DNA from: a bacterium
GTDB lineage: Bacteria; UBP13; UBA5359
Length of the DNA: 17,550 bases
NCBI GenBank assembly: GCA_028685295.1
Contig: JAQUEL010000031.1
Span: 1-17,550, forward strand
Direction of reading: 5' to 3'
Part shown: in pieces, positions 6,794 through 14,749 of the stretch
Position numbering within the stretch: the first letter of the stretch is position 1
Layout of the letters: each line of letters begins with the position of its first letter
Notes under the pieces: generated by a model
The model's database searches: none
Seen by the model: the letters and a program-made list of their open reading frames with translations, nothing else
What the model was told of the DNA's origin: nothing
Translations under genes and position numbers: made by a program

Positions 6794-6847
6794 GTATTGC
6801 CTCCTCTGTGCGCCCTGCGGATGCTGTTCTCCGTTAACGGTTCAACT

Positions 6848-6868
6848 TTTGGGCGCTCGAAGCCCAAA
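6848..6868. repeat. Hairpin between the GT39 gene and pyrK
   Basis: TTTGGGC and GCCCAAA form 7 perfect pairs around a 7-base loop. It lies just past the GT39 stop, but no T-tract follows on the minus strand. A 10-base palindrome, CCGTTAACGG, is at 6831-6840. Either could modulate pyrK expression; there is no direct evidence for this. Confidence 0.35.
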
Positions 6869-6890
6869 CAATTGACCCGTGCTTCTTACT

Positions 6891-8507
6891 TCAGTTTTCA
6901 GTCTTCTGTCTTCCTTTCGCCCGATTAATTATCAGCAAATACTCTCTGTAACTATCGACCACCCTAAACTTTCTACCGGAGCGTGTCTCCACCTCTGCCA
7001 ACTTTGCCTCCGGCAGCATAGCATAGCGTGTGTCGGAGGAGGATAGCCAGCTTGAAAGTTGATCGGGCGTATCAAACAATCGCACATGTCGCCGCATGTA
7101 AAATGGAGAGCTGTTCTCTCCCAATTTGTAACTGGCGATACCATCATCGGGCTCCATGATGGTAGCAGCAATTCGGGATAACGGCCTGGTAGGCTTATTG
7201 ATATCCCACACCGGCAGAGCTCCCAGGTGCAATACGCCAACCATAACTACTGCCACCAGCGTTCCAAAGGCGATAGCTATATCCATCCGCCGAGCCAAAC
7301 GCAGCAGCAACCAGCCTGCCAACCCGCCTGCAGTAGATGTTATACCCATATAGAAAATAAATCTTATATAGAAATGGTACTCCGGCTGAATCCGCTGTTG
7401 AAGAGCGGGTACAGCTACCAATAGCAACAAACCCAGAATAAACAATGAGAGATAGGAGACCCTCAGCCAGCGCCCCTGTCCTTCCCTGCTGCCGATAAAG
7501 GCGGCCAGAAAGAGTGACAGACTGGGATAAAGAGGGGTTATATATCCCGGCAGCTTTGTCTTGCCGACAGCAAAAAAAGCATATATGCAGACAAACCATA
7601 ACAAGAGAAAGAGTATTCCCTCTCTGTGTTTGCGCCACAGCCTGCCGGAAACAGCCAGTGCTCCAGGCATAAAGCCGCTCCACGGCAGCATTCCCAGCGC
7701 CAGCACCAGCAGATAATAGTATTGCGGCTCTCCATGTCCTTCAATAGAACAGGTGTACCGCTCCATCATATGATAGCCGAAGTATGTGCCCAAAAAATCA
7801 TGGCCAAAGCGCTGCCATTGAACTATATGCCAGGGTAAAGCCACAGCCAGCATAAGGCAGGCTCCGGCAATAGCCCATGGGGAAACAAGGTCTCTCAACC
7901 GCTGGGCATAAATAAGGTAAAGAAGCCCTATAAGGCCGGGGAATATAATAGCAATGGGTCCCTTCATAAGGACTCCCAGCCCCATCGATAGAAAGAAGAG
8001 CAGGTAGTACTGCAGGCGTTCTCGCTTTACCGCCAGCAGCAACGCCAACAGACTGAGCGTTATAAAAAAGGATACTCCTATATTAAGTAGGCCCAGCCGG
8101 GATTCGGCTGTCCATTGCAATCCGGTTATAAGGATTAAAGCTGCTATAAACCCTATTCGACGGTTAAAAAGCAGACCGCCCATAGCAAAGACTATCAACA
8201 TAGTGCCCAGCCCGAACAAGGCGGACCACAAACGAGCCGTTGCCTCGCTGATTCCCAGCAGGCTGTAAGTCGCAGCGGTCAGCCACATATAAAGCGGCGG
8301 TTTATTGAAATAAGGCGCATAATTGAAATAGGGGCTGAGAAACTCCTGCCGTACCAGCATCTCCCTGGCCACCTCAGCAAAACGGGCCTCATCCACTTCG
8401 GTCAGACTGAAGGCACCTATGCCGGTAAAGAGAATCATGCTCCCTAACAACAGCAACAACAGCACTGCCAGGCCTTTTCTTTTCAGTAGATTATCTAGTA
8501 GATCCAT
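6891..8507 (-). CDS. GT39-family membrane glycosyltransferase (ArnT/PMT-like)
   Basis: Integral membrane protein of about 538 residues with roughly a dozen hydrophobic segments, of the family that transfers a sugar from a polyprenyl-phosphate carrier to an acceptor on the outer face of the membrane (ArnT on lipid A, PMT on proteins). The first periplasmic loop carries the family acidic pair in TEVDEARFAEVAREML (Asp39, Glu40), followed by YFNKPPLYMWL, a hallmark of the family. The C-terminal 100 residues form a soluble domain. I place the start at the ATG at 8507 because GGAGAG lies 5 bases upstream; a TTG at 8531 would add 8 residues but lacks a ribosome binding site. It overlaps the end of the PHP gene by 17 bases. 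The upstream DPM1-like GT2 is a likely supplier of the lipid-linked sugar. Acceptor unknown. Confidence 0.85.
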   Translation of the reverse strand: MDLLDNLLKRKGLAVLLLLLLGSMILFTGIGAFSLTEVDEARFAEVAREMLVRQEFLSPYFNYAPYFNKPPLYMWLTAATYSLLGISEATARLWSALFGLGTMLIVFAMGGLLFNRRIGFIAALILITGLQWTAESRLGLLNIGVSFFITLSLLALLLAVKRERLQYYLLFFLSMGLGVLMKGPIAIIFPGLIGLLYLIYAQRLRDLVSPWAIAGACLMLAVALPWHIVQWQRFGHDFLGTYFGYHMMERYTCSIEGHGEPQYYYLLVLALGMLPWSGFMPGALAVSGRLWRKHREGILFLLLWFVCIYAFFAVGKTKLPGYITPLYPSLSLFLAAFIGSREGQGRWLRVSYLSLFILGLLLLVAVPALQQRIQPEYHFYIRFIFYMGITSTAGGLAGWLLLRLARRMDIAIAFGTLVAVVMVGVLHLGALPVWDINKPTRPLSRIAATIMEPDDGIASYKLGENSSPFYMRRHVRLFDTPDQLSSWLSSSDTRYAMLPEAKLAEVETRSGRKFRVVDSYREYLLIINRAKGRQKTEN

Positions 8508-9405
8508 CGTTCTCTCCAACTTCACTTTCAATTATCCAGAAAGGCTGGGAGCAGGCCCAGCCTCCTTGTTCATCCCTACAATGTACTATCAAAAAGCCCT
8601 CTTCGCCCGAAGGATGGTACTTCAGCCTATCCTTCTCTTCCGCACGAGTACGGCCATCGGCATCGCTGCAATTAATGACCGTGCCGGGACTATGAGTAAT
8701 TATAGCACCGGCCTCAACGCTGAACTCGGCCTGAGGACCATTGCTCATGTAAAAAGAACCCCTGTGCAGTGCCGCAAAAAACTCCTCTCTGTTCAAGCCG
8801 GCCATTTTTACTTCAACCCAACCGGTGCCGGCTTGATGAAGCTCATGCAAATCATCCACTGCCGTTCCCCAAAGAGGCTTGCCCGGACCTCTGGCTACAA
8901 GAGCCTGCCGCCAGCGAGCCATATCCTCTTCTGAGGAAGAGTGAGGATTACGCGTCTCCACCAGGCATAATCCAGGCAAACCGATCAAGTTCCGTTCCGT
9001 CCATTGCCCGCTGCCAAGATTACCCTTCCAGGAGGGGTGTGCCGCCATGGCTATACCTGCAAACGGATCACCGGTAACCTCTCCAAGCAGCTCTTTCTGT
9101 CGTCCGGTTGCATCACCTAACAACACTAAATGCTTTCCCAGCGACCAGGGAAGACGGCATACCGTAATTTCCCGGCCGCATACAACCATTATTCGCTCTG
9201 AGGAGAGCCCCTCTATATCGGTTCGGCGAGCATGGTCGGTAATGCATAGGATGGAAAAACCTCGCTGACAATAGAACTTCGTCGCCTCAGCCGGGGATAA
9301 CCGACCGTCAGAGAAAATCGTATGACAGTGGAGCTGCGCTCTGAAATACTTGCCGGGAACCTGATAAGGATCTATTATTCTCCATTCTTTGGGCTTAATC
9401 ATCAT
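8491..9405 (-). CDS. PHP-domain metal-dependent phosphoesterase
   Basis: Predicted cytoplasmic hydrolase of 304 residues with a polymerase-and-histidinol-phosphatase fold. The metal-binding motifs appear in order: LHCHTIFSDG (His26, His28, Asp33), ITDHAR (Asp57, His58), GREI (Glu79), AAHPSW (His123) and AVDDLH (Asp185, His187). The last 100 residues resemble the beta-rich tail seen in other stand-alone PHP proteins. The natural substrate is unknown; nucleotide, sugar-phosphate and lipid-linked phosphates are all possible. There are two ATG codons in tandem (9405 and 9402); AGGA sits right before them, so the second has better spacing. Its end overlaps the GT39 start, suggesting coupled translation. 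Confidence 0.85.
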   Translation of the reverse strand: MMIKPKEWRIIDPYQVPGKYFRAQLHCHTIFSDGRLSPAEATKFYCQRGFSILCITDHARRTDIEGLSSERIMVVCGREITVCRLPWSLGKHLVLLGDATGRQKELLGEVTGDPFAGIAMAAHPSWKGNLGSGQWTERNLIGLPGLCLVETRNPHSSSEEDMARWRQALVARGPGKPLWGTAVDDLHELHQAGTGWVEVKMAGLNREEFFAALHRGSFYMSNGPQAEFSVEAGAIITHSPGTVINCSDADGRTRAEEKDRLKYHPSGEEGFLIVHCRDEQGGWACSQPFWIIESEVGENDGSTR

Positions 9406-9438
9406 ATCCTGCCGACCGCCGTTCAGGTGGCCATGTAT

Positions 9439-9467
9439 AATTTAACATTAACACTCCGTCTTGCCAA
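9439..9467 (-). promoter_or_regulatory. Possible internal promoter before the PHP gene
   Basis: On the minus strand TTGGCA (plus 9462-9467, 5 of 6) is followed after 17 bases by TAAATT (plus 9439-9444, 4 of 6) with a TG one base upstream of the -10. It lies in the only sizeable gap (65 bases) of this part of the gene run and could give PHP, GT39 and pyrKD extra transcription. Confidence 0.35.
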
Positions 9468-9470
9468 TCC

Positions 9471-10397
9471 TCAAACGGAAATATCGGTTTTATCTCCGCC
9501 GATACGCTGTAGAAAGACTGCCCCGGCCAGACCTGGAACGGCTACATTAAATGTAAAAGAGAGCAATGTAGCGCTAACAGCTACCTCTCTGGGTATAGCA
9601 TAACGCCCCATCATCAACACGGCAACAGCCTCCCGGGCGCCAAAACCTGATACGGTAAAGGGTGCCGCACTAGCCAGCACCAGAACGGGAAATGATACCA
9701 GCGCCGCTAACAAAGAGGCCCTGGGGAAGAGAGCTTCAGATAGGAAATGAAACTGGACTAGGGAAACACCGAACGCCAAAAATGATATGACCATGACGAC
9801 CATAAGACGACGACGATCAAAACCGCCCCAACCCTGAAGCATGACCTCTAACCCTCGAAAACGCTTCAACAATCCTTTAAACAACGGTATTTCACTTAGA
9901 AGATTCACTACACTATCGCCACCAAAAATAACAACCGTTAGTATTATAATGCCGGCCAGTGCCACTGTTCCAAGCAAACGGCTAACAGCAAAAAGACCGA
10001 CAAGAGCATAGACAGCCACCGTTACCAGATCTATCATCCTATCGAAAATCACCAGTCCGGCCACCCTGGCACGATCATCTCCTTTAAAAAGAGCCGCCCG
10101 GCCCAACTCTCCCACCCGGCCCGGTGTAACCAGACCGGCAGCCGTACCTATGAGATATGAGGCTATAGATAAGCTCGGTGTCAGTGATTCCGCCCTGCCG
10201 ATCAGTAATAGATGCCACTTACACCATTTCAGCAACACAAAGACAACGGCAGCAAGAAGAACGGGCAAAAGAGTAGTCGTATCGATACTGCCGATCAGAG
10301 AAGCAATACGTTCCAGGGAAAGGTTCCTGATAACCAAAATTATCAAAATGGCGGTTATAAGGATTTTGACCGGTGTGTCGGTAAGCTTAATTTTCAT
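9471..10397 (-). CDS. LPG-synthase-family TM protein (UPF0104, flippase-like)
   Basis: Polytopic membrane protein of 308 residues from the family of the membrane domain of MprF (lysylphosphatidylglycerol synthase TM region; also called YbhN/UPF0104). It lacks the soluble aminoacyl-transferase domain, so it probably does not make lysyl-PG. Conserved features are TPGRVGELGRAALF (91-104) in a loop after the third hydrophobic segment and FTVSGFGAREA (247-257) near the C-terminus; about seven hydrophobic segments are visible. Members beside polyprenyl-phosphate glycosyltransferases are thought to help move or use lipid-linked intermediates, which is inference here. Its start overlaps the end of the DPM1-like GT2 by 11 bases and has no clear ribosome binding site, so coupling is likely. 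Confidence 0.8.
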   Translation of the reverse strand: MKIKLTDTPVKILITAILIILVIRNLSLERIASLIGSIDTTTLLPVLLAAVVFVLLKWCKWHLLLIGRAESLTPSLSIASYLIGTAAGLVTPGRVGELGRAALFKGDDRARVAGLVIFDRMIDLVTVAVYALVGLFAVSRLLGTVALAGIIILTVVIFGGDSVVNLLSEIPLFKGLLKRFRGLEVMLQGWGGFDRRRLMVVMVISFLAFGVSLVQFHFLSEALFPRASLLAALVSFPVLVLASAAPFTVSGFGAREAVAVLMMGRYAIPREVAVSATLLSFTFNVAVPGLAGAVFLQRIGGDKTDISV

Positions 10398-11373
10398 TTT
10401 GACCAGTCATATAAGCCACTGAATACAGCTCTCGTCGATTGCTGTTGGTAAGCAGTTCCCCCAGCAAGCCGGTAGAGATAAACTGGATACCGACCATCAG
10501 CAGTAGTATGCCCAGCAATAACAGCGGCCTGGTACCGATAGGCCGATGCCCGGTAATCCATAATACGGACATATAGATATTTACTAATAGGCCCAGGCTG
10601 AACAGGCCCGCGCCTATGGAACCGAAAAAGTGTAAGGGCCGCCGAATATACCTGGTCAATAAAGTTACGGTCAATAGATCGAAAAACCCTCTGGCAAAGC
10701 GTTCCCAGCCGTATTTGGAAATGCCGTAAAGACGAGGATTATGTTTAACCTTGATTTCGGCCACCTTAAACCCCCTCCAGTGAGCCAGAACCGGTATATA
10801 GCGATGTAATTCACCGTATAGATCCAGTTCACGAACGACCTCTCGCCGGTAGGCCTTAAAGCCGCAATTAAAATCGTGCAGATCAATACCGGAAAAGGCA
10901 GCCGTCACCCGGTTAAACAATCGGGAAGGCAAGGTCTTGGAGAGAGGGTCATAGCGATGATATTTCCAGCCGGAAACCAGGTCATAGCCCTCCTTCAGCT
11001 TAGAAAGAAAGTTGGGTATTTCCTCCGGAGCATCCTGAAGATCGGCATCCATAGTGATAATTACCTTTCCCCGAGCCTCCTTGAAGCCACAATCCAGCGC
11101 TGCAGCTTTGCCGAAGTTGCGCCGAAAAGCTACCACCCTTACCCGAGGGTCCTGCTGCTCCAGGAGATGCAGCACTTCAAGGCTGCCGTCGCGGCTGCCG
11201 TCATCTATGAACAGCATCTCGCAATACTTGTCATGACCAAGTATTGAATTCAGAGCGCTGTAAAGGTGCGGCAGCGCCTCCTCCTCATTAAATACCGGAA
11301 TAACCAGGCTAAGAAAAATTTTATCAGAGCTTATCTCTTGCCCGAACTTTTTTTCATAGATAGCGGTTTCCAT
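10387..11373 (-). CDS. Polyprenyl-phosphate-type GT2 glycosyltransferase (DPM1/ArnC/GtrB-like)
   Basis: Likely transfers a sugar from a nucleotide sugar to undecaprenyl phosphate on the inner face of the membrane. The GT-A domain (about 20-235) starts with LSLVIPVFNEEEALPHLY, has DDGSRDGS (57-64) and the metal-binding DAD followed by LQD (109-114), and FNCGFKAYRREVV, all typical of the dolichol-phosphate mannosyltransferase-like branch. Two membrane helices follow (about 248-273 and 283-306), as in ArnC, GtrB and CsbB. AAGGAG lies 7 bases before the ATG. It starts 11 bases after the GT2-LptC fusion and overlaps the LPG-family membrane protein. The sugar cannot be read from the sequence. It probably feeds the GT39 encoded three genes downstream. 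Confidence 0.9.
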   Translation of the reverse strand: METAIYEKKFGQEISSDKIFLSLVIPVFNEEEALPHLYSALNSILGHDKYCEMLFIDDGSRDGSLEVLHLLEQQDPRVRVVAFRRNFGKAAALDCGFKEARGKVIITMDADLQDAPEEIPNFLSKLKEGYDLVSGWKYHRYDPLSKTLPSRLFNRVTAAFSGIDLHDFNCGFKAYRREVVRELDLYGELHRYIPVLAHWRGFKVAEIKVKHNPRLYGISKYGWERFARGFFDLLTVTLLTRYIRRPLHFFGSIGAGLFSLGLLVNIYMSVLWITGHRPIGTRPLLLLGILLLMVGIQFISTGLLGELLTNSNRRELYSVAYMTGQNEN

Positions 11374-11384
11374 AATTCTGCTCC

Positions 11385-12755
11385 TTAATCAAAATATTCC
11401 AGTCTGGCCCTGTCGCTCACAGCAATACGCTTTAACTGCGCATCAGCATCAAGGCGCCCCCCTTCCAGGCGCCAGCAACGACCGGAGAGGACGACGCCCT
11501 CTTCACCTCTTATAGCCCTCTGTTTACCCTCGTAATTCATTCGCCCGATCCGTAATTCCAGGTCCGGTCCGGCACTTCCCTTAACACCGCCTGTAGCCGA
11601 CCAGGTGTCCTGCTGCGGCAGATAGGTTATACGAGGAGCAGTCAACACCAGGTCCGGTAATTGTGGCCGAAAGAGAACAGCTCCGGCCTTATCCATAACC
11701 ACCCTCTTATCCGTAGCCTGTATCTTCTGAGCGTCCAACTCCCATATATTACGTCCAGCTTCCTGCCCAATCAACCTTCCTTCTCTGATCGTAACCGATT
11801 TTATGTCGCCAGGCAATTCTTGTCTGCCAGCTTCTTCCTTTTCAGGCTGTCGATTATGAATATGCGAATGGGGAGGCAATGGTGCCGTCAGGATATAGGC
11901 CAAGGTACAGATCACTGCCAATACCGCTGCCATCAGGCCCATAGCCCTGGCTTTACTCTTTTTTGTCTTGACGGCATCGATAATCTTCGATAATACCCGC
12001 TGCCGGCCGATACGGTCATTATTCATTTCGCGACGATACACTCTTTTTATGCGAGGGCGGTCCTTCAGATGACCTACCGAAATCTGCTTATAATGAAAAA
12101 CAAAGCTGCTCAAGCATATCCCTGCACGCGGCTTCGTCCGCGATTGTATCTCATCATCCGATTTAAAGATGATATTGGCAGGCTCGAATATGTTACCATC
12201 CGGCAAAACGTTCCGGCGTAGAAATTCCATACGTACACACATACAGAAGCCGTTGATTTTGTTTATCCGCCGCCAGCTACCGTCAGTGATCCGGCTGGCT
12301 GTATCATTAACCTCCTTTATTTTATTGCTATGAATATAATTCTTGCAATATTTCCTGATATCCTGCTTATCGATAAATCCCGGCGTATTAGTGAGCGGAC
12401 CGACAAAATCCAACTTTTTGCTCATAAGGCAATCGCATAGCTTCTCTGCCCAGCCAGGGCTGAAAATTACATCGTTATTGCAAAAAATTATTATATCATG
12501 TGAATTTCTGTATTCACGAAAACCCCAGTTCCAGCAATATGTGATGCCTCTATTCTCTGTTAAACGGATAAATCTGACCCCGTCCACTGCCGCTAGTGCA
12601 TCAGCCAAACCATCATCAGTTGAGCAATCATCTATGATGACAAAATCATACTTATAACTTTCTGTGCCGGGAGTGCATCTTTTCAGAGATTCCAGACATG
12701 AAAGAGTATAATTAAGATGATTCCAGGATGTTATCAAAATAATTACTTTATACAT
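11385..12755 (-). CDS. GT2 glycosyltransferase fused to an LptC-like domain
   Basis: One continuous frame of 456 residues joins two modules. Residues 1-235 are a GT2 domain: VIILITSWNHLNYTLSCLESL, DDCSTDDG (42-49), CNNDV at the metal-binding position (92-96) and a C-terminal HYKQISVGH. After a basic linker (about 240-270) comes one membrane helix (272-291, MGLMAAVLAVICTLAYILTA), then an extracytoplasmic beta-rich domain (about 315-456) with LptC/YrbK-like repeats such as GRNIWELDAQKIQ, TWSATGGVKG and WRLEGGRLDAD. LptC normally is about 190 residues with one anchor and helps lift lipopolysaccharide off the membrane. The GT2 half is AT-rich (25-30% GC in sampled lines, for example 12301-12360), the LptC half GC-rich (63% at 11461-11520). 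I chose the ATG at 12755, which overlaps the upstream stop by 8 bases; an ATG at 12812 would add 19 unrelated-looking residues. GT2 call is sure, LptC call moderately sure. Confidence 0.75.
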   Translation of the reverse strand: MYKVIILITSWNHLNYTLSCLESLKRCTPGTESYKYDFVIIDDCSTDDGLADALAAVDGVRFIRLTENRGITYCWNWGFREYRNSHDIIIFCNNDVIFSPGWAEKLCDCLMSKKLDFVGPLTNTPGFIDKQDIRKYCKNYIHSNKIKEVNDTASRITDGSWRRINKINGFCMCVRMEFLRRNVLPDGNIFEPANIIFKSDDEIQSRTKPRAGICLSSFVFHYKQISVGHLKDRPRIKRVYRREMNNDRIGRQRVLSKIIDAVKTKKSKARAMGLMAAVLAVICTLAYILTAPLPPHSHIHNRQPEKEEAGRQELPGDIKSVTIREGRLIGQEAGRNIWELDAQKIQATDKRVVMDKAGAVLFRPQLPDLVLTAPRITYLPQQDTWSATGGVKGSAGPDLELRIGRMNYEGKQRAIRGEEGVVLSGRCWRLEGGRLDADAQLKRIAVSDRARLEYFD

Positions 12756-13830
12756 CTCTTCTGCGCAGTCCTCTCTTTCGGGCAGCTGACCGTAGAACCT
12801 CCAGGGTTGCATTCACCATGGCCTCTGCACAAAAGCACTGCTCGTACTTTGCCCTTCCTGCATTACCCATACGTACCCTCAGTTCACGGTCACGGCATAG
12901 GCTGAGCAGGGCGCCGGCCAAAGCATCTCTGTTTCCGGGCTGAAACATCAGCCCCGTACAGCCATCGTCGACTATTTCTTGCGGGCCGCCGGCTCTTGCG
13001 GCCACAACGGACAAGCCATTTGCCATAGCTTCAGCTACGGCAAAGCCGAAAGGCTCCCGATGTGACGGCAGGCAAAAAATATCCCAGTCGCTCATCATGC
13101 GGGCAATATCCGGCACAAAACCGGGAAAACAAACGTTTATTCCTAGAGCTGCCGCTTGTCTCTCCAAGCTTTCCCGCAGAGATCCCTCTCCCGCTATGAT
13201 AAGCCTGACCGGTACCTGCCTAGCAATATCGGCAACAGCTTCCAGCAACAGGAACAAGTCCTTTTCCGGTTCAAGCCTGGCCGAAGTTCCGATGGTAATA
13301 CCTTCGAATGATTCCCATACCGGCGGCAGAAGATTCTCCAGAGGGTCTTTTATGCCGTTATAGATACGAACTATTTTGGATCCAGGCAAGCCGAAGCGCA
13401 GCAGCTTATCAGCCTCGCTATTAGAAACCGCGATGACCTTATCTGCAGCCCTGGCTATAAAAGCTGCCTGAAAGTAATACACCGCTCCTCCGGTATTGAA
13501 CCCATGTGCGCCAAACACAACAGGTATTCGCGGTGCAAGAAGCCTGACCAGCGGAATAAGTTCATAAGCTAATCTTATATGAAGGCAATCGATCCCGCAT
13601 AACTTCCTGATAATCCCGCACAGGACCGCAACAGCCTTTAAAGGATTGCGCCGAGGAGATGGATAGACCAGACAATCATCTGCAAGGTTTCTAAGCACTT
13701 TCTCCAGCGGGCCATCAGGGATAATAATGGTCGCGCGTACCCCTGGCGGCAGCGATTGCAGCATGGTGCACATATACTGCCGGGCACCGCCGCATACGCC
13801 CTGGTCGGGCAAAAGAAAAGCTATATGCAT
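12748..13830 (-). CDS. GT4-family glycosyltransferase (GT-B fold)
   Basis: Soluble retaining glycosyltransferase of about 360 residues that uses a nucleotide sugar, probably in surface glycan assembly. The N-terminal Rossmann domain opens with MHIAFLLPDQGVCGGARQYM; the C-terminal donor domain starts near GTSARLEPEKD (181-191), where Arg185 and Lys190 are the usual phosphate-contacting residues, and ends with the E-x7-E motif in REPFGFAVAEAMANG (Glu259, Glu267). GARQY near the N-terminus is the acceptor-loop glycine region. I used the ATG at 13830, one base after the upstream stop, because the domain begins there; ATGs at 13854 and 13869 would add 8 or 13 residues and none has a strong ribosome binding site. 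Its end overlaps the GT2-LptC start. Confidence 0.88.
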   Translation of the reverse strand: MHIAFLLPDQGVCGGARQYMCTMLQSLPPGVRATIIIPDGPLEKVLRNLADDCLVYPSPRRNPLKAVAVLCGIIRKLCGIDCLHIRLAYELIPLVRLLAPRIPVVFGAHGFNTGGAVYYFQAAFIARAADKVIAVSNSEADKLLRFGLPGSKIVRIYNGIKDPLENLLPPVWESFEGITIGTSARLEPEKDLFLLLEAVADIARQVPVRLIIAGEGSLRESLERQAAALGINVCFPGFVPDIARMMSDWDIFCLPSHREPFGFAVAEAMANGLSVVAARAGGPQEIVDDGCTGLMFQPGNRDALAGALLSLCRDRELRVRMGNAGRAKYEQCFCAEAMVNATLEVLRSAARKRGLRRRDV

Positions 13831-13831
13831 C

Positions 13832-14728
13832 TTATCGCTTGAAGCGTTCTTCATTATAGCCCCGTTCATAGTGATACGCTACCACTAATTCTCTGAAAAC
13901 ATCTCTTATCAGGCCGTTCCGTGATTGCGACCATTGCAGCAGCCGCTGCCCGGCCCGATGATTCTCCAGCCATCCGCCCAGGCCTGACAGCAAAAAAAGC
14001 GGATTGCCGTGAACCGCTAATTTAACTGAAAATTCCGGATGCTTAAGATAGAACATGGCCCCGCTGCGGCCGCGCATATAAGATTTTTCCCGCATAAAAT
14101 CGAGATTTGGAATGGAGGCGGGGCCGCGCACATGATAGGCCAGGGCCTGGCGGCATCTGTAGTTCTTCAATCCGTACTTTTGCAGACGATATCCCAATTC
14201 CACATCCTGCCAGCCGTAAGCCGCAAAATTCTCCTCGAACCCGCCGACGGCAACCACCGCTTCAGCAGAACAGGAGGCGTTGGCCGTGTCGAAGGGATTA
14301 CAGTTTATATCCCAAAGGCTGCGTGGCTTTCCAGCCTCCTCAGGACAGGCGATATTAACAAGCACTCCGTTGATAATCGCCCCGGGATGCTGCCTGTGTG
14401 CCTTAAGATGAGCCTCTACAAAATCCGGCCTCACCAGAACATCGCTGTCGGTAAACAGCAAATACCTGCCTTTGGCCTGACGAATGGCCTCATTACGGAT
14501 CCTGGGCAGGCCGCACCTGCTTTCAAATCGCAAATGACGCACATCGGCCTTTAAAGCAGCGGCAGCCACCACCTCCGGAGTATTATCCTGCGAACCGTCG
14601 TCAGCCACTATGATTTCGTAATTACATCTATCAACGGTTTGAGCCACCAGACGAGCCAGTGCTTTCTCCAGAATGGGGCCTCTGTTATATGTTGGAAGTA
14701 TAATGCTGATTTCAATAGTGCTATCCAT
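13832..14728 (-). CDS. GT2 glycosyltransferase with galactosyltransferase-like C-terminal region
   Basis: Cytoplasmic GT-A enzyme of 298 residues. It begins with ISIILPTYNRGPILEKAL, has DDGS (43-46), the metal-binding DSD (94-96), and FAAYGWQDVELGYRLQKYG (168-186), the motif of GT2 members with a Glyco_transf_7C (galactosyltransferase-type) region, followed by His199 in YHVRG. There are no convincing membrane helices. The ATG is preceded by a GATGAGGATGAAGATC stretch with only a weak ribosome binding site. It lies 21 bases after the metallophosphoesterase gene and runs directly into the GT4 gene, so it is surely part of the same transcript. Donor and acceptor are unknown. Confidence 0.88.
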   Translation of the reverse strand: MDSTIEISIILPTYNRGPILEKALARLVAQTVDRCNYEIIVADDGSQDNTPEVVAAAALKADVRHLRFESRCGLPRIRNEAIRQAKGRYLLFTDSDVLVRPDFVEAHLKAHRQHPGAIINGVLVNIACPEEAGKPRSLWDINCNPFDTANASCSAEAVVAVGGFEENFAAYGWQDVELGYRLQKYGLKNYRCRQALAYHVRGPASIPNLDFMREKSYMRGRSGAMFYLKHPEFSVKLAVHGNPLFLLSGLGGWLENHRAGQRLLQWSQSRNGLIRDVFRELVVAYHYERGYNEERFKR

Positions 14729-14749
14729 TTTATGATCTTCATCCTCATC

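Noticed and set aside
6848-6868. Hairpin after GT39 as a rho-independent terminator
   Set aside because: The stem is good but no T-tract follows on the minus strand; kept only as a hairpin.
8419-8934. Plus-strand open frame opposite the GT39/PHP junction
   Set aside because: Antisense to two genes with clear motifs; composition unlike a real protein.
11385-11990. LptC as a separate gene with its own start near the membrane helix
   Set aside because: An internal ATG exists before MGLMAAV but only a weak AGGG lies 3 bases upstream, and the frame continues unbroken from the GT2 domain; internal initiation is not excluded.
12756-12812. Longer start for the GT2-LptC gene at 12812
   Set aside because: The extra 19 residues do not fit the GT2 domain start and lie deep inside the upstream GT4 gene; the ATG at 12755 gives the usual short overlap.
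14039-14554. 171-residue open frame on the plus strand opposite the GT2 gene
   Set aside because: No recognisable domain, and the opposite strand has the full GT2 motif set.
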